Positions 27,044 to 35,472 of a stretch of DNA of 64,000 nt are shown one piece after another; position 1 is the stretch's first letter, and the number at the start of each line of letters is the position of its first letter. Where the stretch lies: NCBI RefSeq assembly GCF_032193765.1, contig NZ_JAVBIJ010000001.1, forward strand, positions 372,001 through 436,000. The letters are read 5' to 3'. Below the pieces are notes generated by a model. The model saw nothing but the letters and a program-made list of their open reading frames with translations. It made no database searches and was not told the origin of the DNA. This DNA comes from Rhodoferax potami. Lineage in GTDB: Bacteria; Pseudomonadota; Gammaproteobacteria; Burkholderiales; Burkholderiaceae_C. A program made the position numbers and the translations under genes.

Positions 27044-27412
27044 ATGAAAAAAATACTGGTAATTGATGATGCCGCTACGGTGCGCATGTACCACCGCAAT
27101 ATCCTGGAGAGTGCCGGCTACGAAGTGCAAGAGGCGATCAACGGAATTGAGGCCCTTGAGAAAGCCATGCAAACCGCGTTTGACCTGTACCTGGTCGACG
27201 TCAATATGCCCAAGCTGGACGGCTACGGCTTTTTGCGCGAACTCCGCCGCCAGGACATGCCGCAAGTGCCCGCCATCATGGTGTCGACCGAGTCCGCCTC
27301 TGCCGACCGGCGCCGGGCCTATGCAGCGGGAGCCAACCTGTACCTCGTCAAGCCCACACGGCCTGATCAGTTGGTGGCACACGTGGCCTTGCTGCAAGGG
27401 GATGCGCTATGA
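27044..27412 (+). CDS. CheY-like response regulator
   Basis: A 122-aa receiver with Asp pair VIDDAATVRM, acceptor Asp in LYLVDVNMPKLDG, Ser/Thr in IMVSTESAS and Lys in YLVKPTRP. It overlaps cheA by four bases (ATGA), so production is tightly coupled and CheA is the likely phosphodonor. It is one of three free-standing receivers in the cluster; which of them is the output protein cannot be told from sequence. Confidence 0.92.
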   Translation: MKKILVIDDAATVRMYHRNILESAGYEVQEAINGIEALEKAMQTAFDLYLVDVNMPKLDGYGFLRELRRQDMPQVPAIMVSTESASADRRRAYAAGANLYLVKPTRPDQLVAHVALLQGDAL

Positions 27413-30156
27413 ATGAGTTGCTTGCACAGTTTTTGTCCGAAGCGCGCGATGCGTTGGAAGGCATCGGCGGCAAGCTCATGGAGCTGGAGCGGGCACCCGA
27501 CGACGAAGAGTTGATGACCCAGCTTTTCCGGGTGGTGCACACCCTCAAGGGCAACAGCGGCTTGTTTGATTTTCCGGAAATGAGCCGGGTGCTCCATGCC
27601 GGCGAAGACCTGATGGATGCGGTGCGCCACGGAGAGGTGCGCTACTCGCAAACGCTGGCAGACCGCCTGCTGGACGCCATGGACTTTGTGGGCTTGTTGT
27701 GTGATGGCATTGAATCCGACAAGCCGGTCTCTGCTGACATGGCCGCCGAGGCCGTGCGCCAAGCCAAAGCCCTGCGCGCACTGATCAGCCCGGATGCAGA
27801 AACATCCGCGCCGGCGGTGAGCGAGGCGGGTGCAGTGCAAAGCGGCAGCGTGGCGCCCGCCTTCCCCCTGGCCGAGCAATTGGCCCGGGTGCCTGAGGCC
27901 GCACGGATGCAGGCGTGGGCCCAAGCACGGGATGGTGCGCCCCTGTTGTGGGTGCGCTATGTACCGTCCGAAGAGTGCTTTTATCAGGGGGATGACCCTC
28001 TGCACCAGGCCAACCAAACCCCTGGCTGGCTGTGGACCGGCATGTCGGCCCGGGCCGCCTGGCCCGCATTGGCGGAGTTGGATGCCTACCGGTGCATGCT
28101 CGATTTTGATGTGCTGGTGGCCGCTGATCGTGGCGAGGTCGATGCGCACTATCGCTATGTGCAGGACCAGGTGCACATCGTGGAGGTGCCTGCACTGTGT
28201 TTGCTGATACCGCAAGGCGACTCCAACGGCGGGCCGGTGTACGAAGATTTTGTGGAAGACGCGCTCGCGCTGATCGACCACCAGGACCTGACAGGCTTCA
28301 AGCGCGCGGTGGACACCATGATCCAGCTGTCGAGCAGCAGCCTGTGGTTGTCGTCTGCGTTGCGGTGGATGCAGCTTTTGTTGACCGCCGCACAGCCTGA
28401 TACCGCCGCGTTGCGCCGATTGGTCTCGGCCGTGAACACCTTCGAGAACCCGGACTGGACCGAGCCAGCTGCCGATCCGGTGGCACCCGCCAAACCCGCG
28501 GCGCTTGCGCAATCGCCGATTCACAACAATGTGCATGCGATGGCGCTGAAAAATGTGATCGATGTGCAGCGCGAGGTGCTGGCGCTGCCCGACGATGCCG
28601 CGTGGCTGCCCGGACGCATCAAGGCTGCCGTGGCGTCCCTCAGCGGTTGCTTAAAAGCCTTTGGCCGGCAGGGCGAAGTGCCGGCGCTGGAGGCCTTGGC
28701 TGCCACTGCACTGGCAACACAAACCGCAGCCCCCTTGGCCGCTTGGCTGGACCAGACTTTTCCGGAAGAGGCCGCAGTGGCCGACGTGCCTGCAGCTCCT
28801 GTGGCCCCTGTAGCGGTAGCACCTGCTACGGTCGCTCCCGCCATGAAGGTCAGCGCACCAGTGCCGGCGGCCCCTGCGCCTGTGGTGGCTGCCGTGGCGG
28901 CACCTGCGATGGAGCCGGAGCCCGCAGAGCCCGAATTGCAAGAGGCGGATGTGCGAGTGGGGCGTCGCCCCGAAGAGGCGAGCCCGAAGAGCCTCAAGGT
29001 GGACCAGGTCAAGATCGATCGCCTGATGAACCTGATCGGCGAGATGGTGGTGGCTAAAAACGCGATGCCTTACTTGGCCAATCGCGCGGAAACCGTGTTT
29101 GGCGTGCGCGAGCTGGCCCGGGAAATCAAGGGGCAGTACGCCACGATCAACCGGATTTCGGAAGAAATGCAAGACGCCATCATGCAGATCCGCATGATGC
29201 CGGTGTCTTTTGTGTTCCAGCGCTTTCCGCGCCTGGTGCGAGATATCTCGCGCCGTTTGGGCAAGCAGGTGAACCTGGAGCTCGAGGGCCAGGAAACAGC
29301 GGCTGACAAAAACATCATCGAGTCTTTGGGCGACCCCTTGGTCCATATCGTGCGTAACAGCCTTGACCACGGCTTTGAAATGCCCGAGGTGCGCACCGCA
29401 GCAGGCAAGCCGGCTGCCGGTACCTTGCGTATTGCCGCCCGCCAGGAGGCTGACCGGGTGGTGATTGAAATCACCGATGACGGCAAAGGCATCGACGCCC
29501 AGGCCATCAAGCTCAAGGCCTACCAAAAAGGGCTGATTGACGAGGCCACGATGGACCGCATCAGCGACCAGGAGGCGGTCAACCTGGTGTTCATTCCTGG
29601 CTTTTCGACCAGCGAGGTGATCTCGGATTTGTCGGGCCGCGGTGTCGGCATGGATGTGGTGCGCACTGCCATCGAGCAGGTGCACGGCAATATCGTGTTG
29701 GAGAGCACCAAAGGGCAGGGCACCCGCATCCGCCTGTCGCTGCCGCTGTCGATGGCCGTGACGAATGTGATGACCGTGGAGTCGAACCAGCAGATGTTCG
29801 GTATTCCGATGGATGCGGTGGTCGAGACCGTGCGGGTGCCGCGCGCTTCGGTGCGCACCATTAAGCAACGCAAGGCAACACTGTTGCGTGGGCGGGTGGT
29901 CCCCTTGCGTGACCTGAACGCCGTGTTGGGCCTGGCCGCACCGCCAGTGACCAACGACAGCGACGAATATGCCGTGCTGGTTGTCCGCGTAGGCGACGAG
30001 TCGCTGGGGCTGGTGGTGGATGACTTCCATGAGACAGCCGACATCATCCTCAAGCCGCTCTCCGGGGTGCTTAGCGGATTGCGGGCGTACTCCGGCTCGG
30101 CCTTGATGGGAGACGGCTCCGTCCTGATGGTGCTCAACACCAAGGAGATGCTCTGA
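27409..30156 (+). CDS. cheA: CheA-type histidine kinase with a large unassigned central segment
   Basis: A 915-aa CheA. The N-terminal Hpt domain has the phospho-acceptor in FRVVHTLKGNSGLF. Residues about 140-500 do not look like a normal P2 domain and contain Trp-rich stretches such as GWLWTGMSARAAWPALAE; an Ala/Pro-rich linker follows. The dimerisation helices start at KVDQVKIDRLMNLIGEMVV. ATPase boxes include VHIVRNSLDHGFE, GKGI and GRGVGMDVV. A C-terminal CheW-like domain runs to the end. Ordinary CheA is about 650-700 residues. The stop overlaps the next gene (TGATGA). Confidence 0.94.
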   Translation: MNELLAQFLSEARDALEGIGGKLMELERAPDDEELMTQLFRVVHTLKGNSGLFDFPEMSRVLHAGEDLMDAVRHGEVRYSQTLADRLLDAMDFVGLLCDGIESDKPVSADMAAEAVRQAKALRALISPDAETSAPAVSEAGAVQSGSVAPAFPLAEQLARVPEAARMQAWAQARDGAPLLWVRYVPSEECFYQGDDPLHQANQTPGWLWTGMSARAAWPALAELDAYRCMLDFDVLVAADRGEVDAHYRYVQDQVHIVEVPALCLLIPQGDSNGGPVYEDFVEDALALIDHQDLTGFKRAVDTMIQLSSSSLWLSSALRWMQLLLTAAQPDTAALRRLVSAVNTFENPDWTEPAADPVAPAKPAALAQSPIHNNVHAMALKNVIDVQREVLALPDDAAWLPGRIKAAVASLSGCLKAFGRQGEVPALEALAATALATQTAAPLAAWLDQTFPEEAAVADVPAAPVAPVAVAPATVAPAMKVSAPVPAAPAPVVAAVAAPAMEPEPAEPELQEADVRVGRRPEEASPKSLKVDQVKIDRLMNLIGEMVVAKNAMPYLANRAETVFGVRELAREIKGQYATINRISEEMQDAIMQIRMMPVSFVFQRFPRLVRDISRRLGKQVNLELEGQETAADKNIIESLGDPLVHIVRNSLDHGFEMPEVRTAAGKPAAGTLRIAARQEADRVVIEITDDGKGIDAQAIKLKAYQKGLIDEATMDRISDQEAVNLVFIPGFSTSEVISDLSGRGVGMDVVRTAIEQVHGNIVLESTKGQGTRIRLSLPLSMAVTNVMTVESNQQMFGIPMDAVVETVRVPRASVRTIKQRKATLLRGRVVPLRDLNAVLGLAAPPVTNDSDEYAVLVVRVGDESLGLVVDDFHETADIILKPLSGVLSGLRAYSGSALMGDGSVLMVLNTKEML

Positions 30157-30398
30157 TGACTATCGAATACCGTGACACCGAGGTGGTGTTTGCCGAGATC
30201 GTCGGTGTGGAAGACGCCGAAGTGCTTCTGGCCTGGCTGCAGGAGCGCAGCCCGGTGCAAGCCGATTTTTCTGCGTGCACACACATGCACCCCGCCAATA
30301 TTCAAGTGCTGATGGCCGCCGGTGTGCAGGTGGCCGTTTGGCCTGTCGCTGCGCCACTGGAGAGTGCCTTGCGCAGCGTGTTTTCAGCCGGTTCGTAA
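30156..30398 (+). CDS. Small protein of the chemosensory operon (80 aa, STAS-like size)
   Basis: An 80-aa protein starting within the cheA stop codon. Predicted alternating strands and helices and the segment DFSACTHMHPANIQVLMAAG faintly recall STAS/anti-anti-sigma folds, but the conserved phosphorylatable Ser is not obvious. I do not recognise a family. Tight coupling between cheA and a cheY-like gene argues that it is a real component. Confidence 0.75.
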   Translation: MTIEYRDTEVVFAEIVGVEDAEVLLAWLQERSPVQADFSACTHMHPANIQVLMAAGVQVAVWPVAAPLESALRSVFSAGS

Positions 30399-30408
30399 GG
30401 AGAGAGTG

Positions 30409-30783
30409 ATGGCAAAAACAATTTTGATCGTGGACGACTCGCTCACGATGACCATGAGTGTCAAAAGCAGTCTGGAGATGAACGGTTTTGTGGTGCAGAC
30501 CGCCGCCGACGGTGTGCAGGCGCTGACCAAGCTGAAGGGCGGGTTGAAGCCGGACCTGATCATTACCGACATCAACATGCCGAACATGGGGGGCTTGGAG
30601 CTGATTCGCCAGGTCAAAACCCTGCCGGGCTACCGTTTCATCCCCATCCTGACGCTGACCACGGAGAGCGACGCCAGCAAGCGCGATGAGGGCAAGAAAC
30701 TGGGGGCCACCGGCTGGTTGGTCAAGCCGGTGTCCGGCCCTGATCTGGTCCGCGTGGTCAAGCAGGTCGTGCCTGGCGCCTGA
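30409..30783 (+). CDS. cheY: CheY-like response regulator
   Basis: A 124-aa receiver with [13 protein letters not shown], acceptor Asp in [12 protein letters not shown], Thr in LTLTTESD and Lys in GWLVKPVS. This is the most conventional CheY of the three in the cluster. A strong AAGGAGAGAG ribosome site precedes the ATG at 30409; upstream in-frame codons overlap the 80-aa gene. It probably takes phosphate from CheA. Confidence 0.93.
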   Translation: MAKTILIVDDSLTMTMSVKSSLEMNGFVVQTAADGVQALTKLKGGLKPDLIITDINMPNMGGLELIRQVKTLPGYRFIPILTLTTESDASKRDEGKKLGATGWLVKPVSGPDLVRVVKQVVPGA

Positions 30784-30809
30784 GCCCGGTTGCTCGTGCA
30801 GGAGACACC

Positions 30810-32060
30810 ATGTTGCAAGCTTTTGACATACCTTGGCTTCACCGCCTGTGGATGACCGGCCTCGTGTGGGGCAGTGTCGGTGTGGCCATGTACTGGCTGG
30901 CCCCTTGGGGCCTCGCCCACACTGCAACGGTTTTGGGTGGCTCCAAACCTTGGGAGTATTTAGCCGTATCGCTGCTGGCCATCGCCTTGGCCGGTGGCTT
31001 GAACCTGGTGGTACACCGGGCATGGCAGCACGCCCGCAGTACCAGCCGGGGCGTGGGAGCCCAATCCCGGATGCCGCCGGACACGGCCGCTGCCGAGCTG
31101 CGCCACGTGGCGCCCTACCTGGAGGTACTGGCCCAGCAGCTCGATGGCTCGGTGAGTGACACCGAAGAAGGCGTCATGAACGTCATCAAAATTGTGGATT
31201 CGGTGTATCAGGTCTCGGGCCAACAGCTCGAGCGGATACAGGCGTCTGAAGCCAACGGGGCCGAGCTGTCAGAGGTGGTGCGCGAAAAGATCCAGGTCGA
31301 CCAGCAACTCGGTGCGATTCTGGAAATGTTCGTCCAGGATCAGCAGCGCGACATTGAAACCAACCTCGGACGGCTCAAGCGCCTGCAAGAGGTGAAGGCT
31401 TTGACGCCCTTGGTGGATGTGATTTCCAACGTCGCTCGGCAAACCAACTTCCTGGCCATCAACGCTGCTATCGAGGCCGCCCGTGCCGGCGAAAGCGGCC
31501 GTGGTTTTGCGGTGGTGGCAGCCGAAATCCGGGTGCTATCCAACCGGACCGCCGAGGTTGCGGTGGACATTGCACGCCGCATCAGCTCTGCCACCGACGG
31601 GATCGATCAAGAGCTGGAAAGCGTGGAGAGCCATACAGACCGGCATTCCTCAGCCGGCAACATGCGCAAGGTGCTGGACGACATCAACGCGATGCAAGCG
31701 CGCTTTGCAGAGGGCTCGGCGAGTTTGCTGGAAATCGTGGAGGGTGTGCGCAGCGGCCATATGGAGATCGTGCACAAGCTCTCGGAGGCGCTGGGTCAGA
31801 TCCAGTTCCACGATGTGATCCGCCAGCGTATCGAGCAAGTGCAGGGCGCCATGCATGAGCTCAACAGCCATTTGCAGAGCGTGGCCGATCAGATGCACGA
31901 CAAGCCTTGGGACCGCGAGGGCATGGTGTCCCTCACCCAGCAGCTGGAGCAACAGGTGTCCCGCTATGTGATGGCCAGCCAGCACCTCGCGCACAAAACC
32001 GCCACTGGTGGTGAAGCGCAGGTCAGTAACGACGGTTTGCCCAAGATCGAGCTCTTCTAA
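30810..32060 (+). CDS. Membrane chemoreceptor without periplasmic domain, with CheZ-like DxxxQ motif
   Basis: A 416-aa receptor. Two transmembrane helices (about residues 13-33 and 47-66) are joined by a short loop, so no periplasmic ligand domain exists. The signalling tip reads [20 protein letters not shown] with [16 protein letters not shown] after it. Near residue 330 the sequence [15 protein letters not shown] keeps the D-x-x-x-Q spacing of CheZ's catalytic helix. The cluster lacks a cheZ gene, so this protein may also speed dephosphorylation of the receivers; that is inference. It is followed directly by a ParA-type ATPase gene. Confidence 0.9.
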   Translation: MLQAFDIPWLHRLWMTGLVWGSVGVAMYWLAPWGLAHTATVLGGSKPWEYLAVSLLAIALAGGLNLVVHRAWQHARSTSRGVGAQSRMPPDTAAAELRHVAPYLEVLAQQLDGSVSDTEEGVMNVIKIVDSVYQVSGQQLERIQASEANGAELSEVVREKIQVDQQLGAILEMFVQDQQRDIETNLGRLKRLQEVKALTPLVDVISNVARQTNFLAINAAIEAARAGESGRGFAVVAAEIRVLSNRTAEVAVDIARRISSATDGIDQELESVESHTDRHSSAGNMRKVLDDINAMQARFAEGSASLLEIVEGVRSGHMEIVHKLSEALGQIQFHDVIRQRIEQVQGAMHELNSHLQSVADQMHDKPWDREGMVSLTQQLEQQVSRYVMASQHLAHKTATGGEAQVSNDGLPKIELF

Positions 32061-32831
32061 ATGCAACAAGCCCGCGTACTCGTGATCACCAACCGCAAAG
32101 GCGGTACCGGCAAGACCTCGATGGCGGTCAACCTGGCCAGCGAATATGCCGCCCGGGGCCGCCGGGTCTTGCTCATCGACCTCGATAGCCAGAGCCACTG
32201 TGCGATAGGCCTCGGGGTTCCGCAAGTGCGGGGTGCCGCTTCCGCCCAAGGGTTTCTGGCGGGGCACAACACCTTGCGGCAGGCGCTGCGCCCTTGTCCG
32301 GTGCCGGGCCTGGATCTGGTCCCGGCAGACCCTTTGTTCAACCACGGGGGGTCGGGGGATACCTCGAACGCGCTGGGTTTGGCGCTGGCCGCCGAGGGTT
32401 TGCTGGCGGACTACGACTTGATTGTGCTGGACACACCGCCTTCGCTGGATGGCTTGTTGCTTAACGCCTTGTGCGCTGCCGACCGGGTGTTGGTCCCCTT
32501 TGTGCCCCATTTTTTGTCCGGCGAGGGGATCCGGCAGTTGGCGCGTGTGATCTTCCGGGTCGCCGGCCGCGGCATGAACGACAACTTGAAAGTGCTGGGT
32601 TTTGTGCCGGTGATGCTTGATGCGCGTATTGGCTTGCACCGTGAGGTCTGCGAGGACTTGGGCCAGCAATTCGGGCGGAACCGTCTGCTGCCCGGCATCC
32701 GGGTGGATATCCGGGTGGCCGAGGCGTTCGGCCGTGGCAAGCCGGTGCGGCAGCACGCCGCGCACAGCAGGGCGGCTCAAGACTATGCCGTTGTGGCCGA
32801 TGCGATTGAGCGTTTGTGGACCCCTGTTTAA
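32061..32831 (+). CDS. ParA/MinD-type ATPase, probable chemosensory-array positioning protein
   Basis: A 256-aa deviant-Walker ATPase: KGGTGKTS near the N-terminus, LLIDLDSQSHCAIGLG and LIVLDTPPSLDGLLL. Its ATG abuts the receptor stop codon with no spacer. There is no ParB gene or parS-like repeat, so chromosome or plasmid partition is unlikely. Comparable orphan ParA proteins (ParC of Vibrio, PpfA of Rhodobacter) place chemoreceptor clusters in the cell, which is the favoured role here. Confidence 0.88.
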   Translation: MQQARVLVITNRKGGTGKTSMAVNLASEYAARGRRVLLIDLDSQSHCAIGLGVPQVRGAASAQGFLAGHNTLRQALRPCPVPGLDLVPADPLFNHGGSGDTSNALGLALAAEGLLADYDLIVLDTPPSLDGLLLNALCAADRVLVPFVPHFLSGEGIRQLARVIFRVAGRGMNDNLKVLGFVPVMLDARIGLHREVCEDLGQQFGRNRLLPGIRVDIRVAEAFGRGKPVRQHAAHSRAAQDYAVVADAIERLWTPV

Positions 32832-32981
32832 ATTTGTTTGTTTTTCATTAATTGATCGAATTTCAATTGATCTTCCAGCTTATTTATGTAAAAATGATTT
32901 AATTGAATTTAATCAATATTTCTTTTTATATTTGTGCGAATTGCATGTAGGTCATGAAAAATGCAACCGGAGAAAGTTGAT
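32832..32981 (+). promoter_or_regulatory. AT-rich control region with two ATTGA-N6/7-TCAAT dyads
   Basis: A sharply AT-rich 150-bp segment before the first HTH-receiver gene. Dyads occur at 32851-32867 (ATTGA-N7-TCAAT) and 32902-32917 (ATTGA-N6-TCAAT). A similar dyad precedes the hybrid kinase unit at 39661. The segment ends with a GGAGAAAG ribosome site (32971-32978 region). These are candidate sites for the HTH-receiver proteins or another local regulator. Confidence 0.5.
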
Positions 32982-33587
32982 ATGAACGCTGAACGCGACG
33001 TTTTAACCACCCAACAGGCGGCGAAGTTGTTGGGGCTCTCCACCACCTCGGTGCAAAAAATGGTGATCAACGGGGAGTTGGATGCCTGGATCACCCCCGG
33101 AGGGCATCGCCGGATATTTCGCAGCAGCGTGGAGCAACTGCTCAACGCGCGCAATGTCGGCCTGGCCGGAGTGACCAGCGCGCGGCCTTTGCGGATCCTG
33201 CTTGTCGAGGATGACGCGGTGCAAATCGCGTTCTTCAAATCGCTGCTGGCACGCATAGGGCATACGGTCCAGCTGACCATCGTTAACGAAGCCAACCAGG
33301 CTCTGACCCATGTGCGCGCCATGATTCCCGATCTGGTGGTCACCGATCTGGTGATGGAGCCGATGGACGGCTTTACCCTGATCCAGGCATTGGCCCAAGA
33401 GCCGGACCTGAAGGGGCTCAACATCATCGCGCTGTCTGCCATGTCTCCGCAGGAGATGGAGGGGGACACCCGGCTACCGCAACAGGTGGTGCGCTACCAG
33501 AAACCTTTGAGCGCGGACCGGTTGTGCGGCTATCTGGATGCACTCACGGTGCACCTGCTCGGGCGCGCATCAGTGGACGGTCGCTAG
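32982..33587 (+). CDS. Response regulator of inverted layout: N-terminal excisionase-type HTH, C-terminal receiver
   Basis: A 201-aa regulator. Residues 7-55 are an excisionase/MerR-like helix-turn-helix (LTTQQAAKLLGLSTTSVQKM then GGHRRIFR). Residues 70-185 are a receiver with ILLVEDDAVQ, acceptor Asp in LVVTDLVMEPMDG, Ser in IALSAMS and Lys in YQKP. Usual response regulators place the receiver first. The ATG at 32982 is favoured over 32961 because GGAGAAAG sits just before it. A paralogue with the same layout is encoded at 34778, on the far side of a histidine kinase gene. Confidence 0.88.
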   Translation: MNAERDVLTTQQAAKLLGLSTTSVQKMVINGELDAWITPGGHRRIFRSSVEQLLNARNVGLAGVTSARPLRILLVEDDAVQIAFFKSLLARIGHTVQLTIVNEANQALTHVRAMIPDLVVTDLVMEPMDGFTLIQALAQEPDLKGLNIIALSAMSPQEMEGDTRLPQQVVRYQKPLSADRLCGYLDALTVHLLGRASVDGR

Positions 33588-33589
33588 GC

Positions 33590-33630
33590 GCTATAAAAAT
33601 AAGAGCATGGTGCGCGATATCTACCTGAGC
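33590..33630 (+). repeat. Dispersed ~45-bp repeat, degenerate copy G (intergenic)
   Basis: GCTATAAAAATAAGAGCATG then GTGCGCGATATCTACC resembles the GCTAnnAAAA...AGCT...GCGC pattern of the other copies. It fills most of the gap between the HTH-receiver gene and the soluble kinase gene. Confidence 0.35.
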
Positions 33631-33641
33631 AGCAGCCATTT

Positions 33642-34772
33642 ATGATGAAAAACTACCATCTGCAGTGTGGCGCCGAGTCGGGCGCGATGTGGATCGACCC
33701 GGACGCTCTGTTGTGCGCACAGCCGGAGGTGCATGCCGAGGCCGACAGTTTGCGCCGCCAACTGCAGGAAATGCAAAGCGCTCTGGAGGGTTCGGACGAG
33801 GCGGTTTTCATCTGGCACCCCAGTACAGAGCCCGAGCCACTGAACGCGCGTGCCATGCAGTGGTGGGAGCAGGCAGACATGGCAGAGCGCGCCGGCTTGA
33901 CGGCATGGGTCATGGACCTGCCGCATACGCCGGGTAGCTCGGCCGAGTGCCGCGTGGAGTGGCTTTCCGGCGGCCGCAAGGTGTTGCAGGTCCGGTGCGT
34001 AGCTCAAGACACCGGCGTAGTAAGCGGTCACCGGCTGTATCTGCGCGACGTGACCGAGGCCCACGACATTGACCGGATGAAATCAGAGTTTCTCTCGGCA
34101 GCCGCCCATGAGTTGCGCACACCCTTGGCTAGCATTTTTGGTTTCACCGAATTGATGCTGGTCCGGCAGCTTCACCCCGACAAACAGCAGGAGCTGCTGG
34201 GCACGATTCACCGGCAGTCCCGCTCTTTGATCGACCTGATCAATGAGTTGCTCGACCTTTCGCGCATCGAGGCTAGGCGGGGTAAAGACCTGCGGATCGC
34301 CTCCTGCAGTGTGGCTGCACTGGTCGACGGAACCCTTGCTGGCTGGCACTACAAGGCCGACCAGCATGCCCTGGTGTGCGAGCTTCCGCATGGCTGTTGC
34401 GTGGTGCAGGCCGACCTTGAAAAGACCCGCCAGGCGCTACTCAATGTGCTGTCCAACGCCGTGAAATATTCCCCCAAAGGTGGCCGCGTGCTGTTGGACT
34501 CCTGCCTGCGCCGCGTGGGCGAGCAGCAGCAAGTGGGCGTGCGCGTCACGGACCAAGGCATCGGTATGACGCCCGCGCAATCCGCACGGGCCTTTGAGCG
34601 TTTTTACCGCGCCCACCCGCTAGGGGACATCCCGGGTACCGGCTTGGGTTTGAGCCTCGTGAAAGAAATCATGCAGCTCCAAGGTGGCGATGCCGAGTTG
34701 GACAGCGTGGAGGGTGTGGGCACCGAAGTCACTTTGTGGCTTCCCTTGCAAGAACCCTCCGGAATGCACTGA
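33642..34772 (+). CDS. Soluble sensor histidine kinase
   Basis: A 376-aa kinase without membrane segments. An N-terminal PAS-like region (about 35-140, with a coiled start) precedes the dimerisation/phospho-acceptor domain (FLSAAAHELRTPLASIFGF, His156). The ATPase domain has NVLSNAVKYSPKGG, DQGIGM and GTGLGLSLVK. It lies between two paralogous HTH-receiver genes and is their probable phosphodonor. Its H-box is nearly identical to that of the 852-aa kinase encoded at 35473-38031. Confidence 0.93.
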   Translation: MMKNYHLQCGAESGAMWIDPDALLCAQPEVHAEADSLRRQLQEMQSALEGSDEAVFIWHPSTEPEPLNARAMQWWEQADMAERAGLTAWVMDLPHTPGSSAECRVEWLSGGRKVLQVRCVAQDTGVVSGHRLYLRDVTEAHDIDRMKSEFLSAAAHELRTPLASIFGFTELMLVRQLHPDKQQELLGTIHRQSRSLIDLINELLDLSRIEARRGKDLRIASCSVAALVDGTLAGWHYKADQHALVCELPHGCCVVQADLEKTRQALLNVLSNAVKYSPKGGRVLLDSCLRRVGEQQQVGVRVTDQGIGMTPAQSARAFERFYRAHPLGDIPGTGLGLSLVKEIMQLQGGDAELDSVEGVGTEVTLWLPLQEPSGMH

Positions 34773-34777
34773 ACGCC

Positions 34778-35386
34778 ATGCGCAAGATCGACAGCAACAG
34801 CGAACTCATGACCACCCGCGAGGTGGGCGAAGTGCTGGGCGTGGCGGTGCGCACGGTGCAGCTGTGGGTGGAGTCGGGCGTATTGCCGGCATGGCGTACA
34901 GCCGGTGGGCACCGTCGTATTGCCCGCAGTGCGGTCGAGCGCCTGACCCGTGAGCGCTCGGACATGCTGGTTCCGGTGGTGCATGGCCAGCCTGCTGCCG
35001 GCGACCGCCCTTTACGGCTGTTGGTGGTGGAAGACGATGCCGACCTGCGACAGCTCTTCTCCATGGTGGTGGAGGGCTGGTCCTTCCCAGTGGAGCTCAG
35101 TACCGCGAGTGATGGATTCCAAGGCCTGGTTCGCATCGGGCAGTGGATGCCAGACATGGTGGTCACCGACCTCAACATGCCGGGCATGAATGGTTTTGAA
35201 ATGGTGCGCTCCCTGCGCGCCGGCGGCGTCAGCTTCGCCGGGCTCCAGGTGGTGGCGGTGACGGCCCTGAGCCCGGGCGACGTGGCGGACCGCGGTGGCC
35301 TGCCCGAAGGCACAGCGCTGTTCCAAAAGCCGGTCGATTTTGCGGCGATCGAGCTGCTCGCCCGCAACCGGCAGCTGTCCCTCTAA
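34778..35386 (+). CDS. Response regulator of inverted layout (HTH-receiver), paralogue 2
   Basis: A 202-aa regulator with the same order as the protein encoded at 32982. The excisionase-type HTH (MTTREVGEVLGVAVRTVQLW, then GGHRRIARS) occupies about residues 11-58. The receiver has LLVVEDDADLRQL, acceptor Asp in MVVTDLNMPGMNG, Thr in VAVTALSPGD and Lys in FQKPVD. The ATG at 34778 is five bases after the kinase stop. Probably a DNA-binding output of that kinase. Confidence 0.87.
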   Translation: MRKIDSNSELMTTREVGEVLGVAVRTVQLWVESGVLPAWRTAGGHRRIARSAVERLTRERSDMLVPVVHGQPAAGDRPLRLLVVEDDADLRQLFSMVVEGWSFPVELSTASDGFQGLVRIGQWMPDMVVTDLNMPGMNGFEMVRSLRAGGVSFAGLQVVAVTALSPGDVADRGGLPEGTALFQKPVDFAAIELLARNRQLSL

Positions 35387-35472
35387 GCCCTTTCAGGGCA
35401 TCCGCCAGAAGGCTTTTCAGGGCATCTGCTGGCGCACTTGCCGAGGCTTGTGCTGCAAATGCCCTGCGGGGT
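35387..35472. repeat. Convergent intergenic gap with a 24-bp tandem duplication
   Basis: TTTCAGGGCATC occurs at 35391-35402 and 35415-35426, a 24-bp period, with similar following bases (CGCCAG versus TGCTGG). A small palindrome GCCCT/AGGGC sits at 35388-35400. It could be a weak terminator between convergent genes or decayed coding sequence. Confidence 0.35.

Noticed and set aside
32061..32831. Plasmid or chromosome partition locus
   Set aside because: The ParA has no ParB partner and no parS-like repeats; it lies in a chemotaxis operon.
35391..35426. CRISPR or tandem repeat array
   Set aside because: Only two 12-bp units with a 24-bp period, no spacers and no cas genes.
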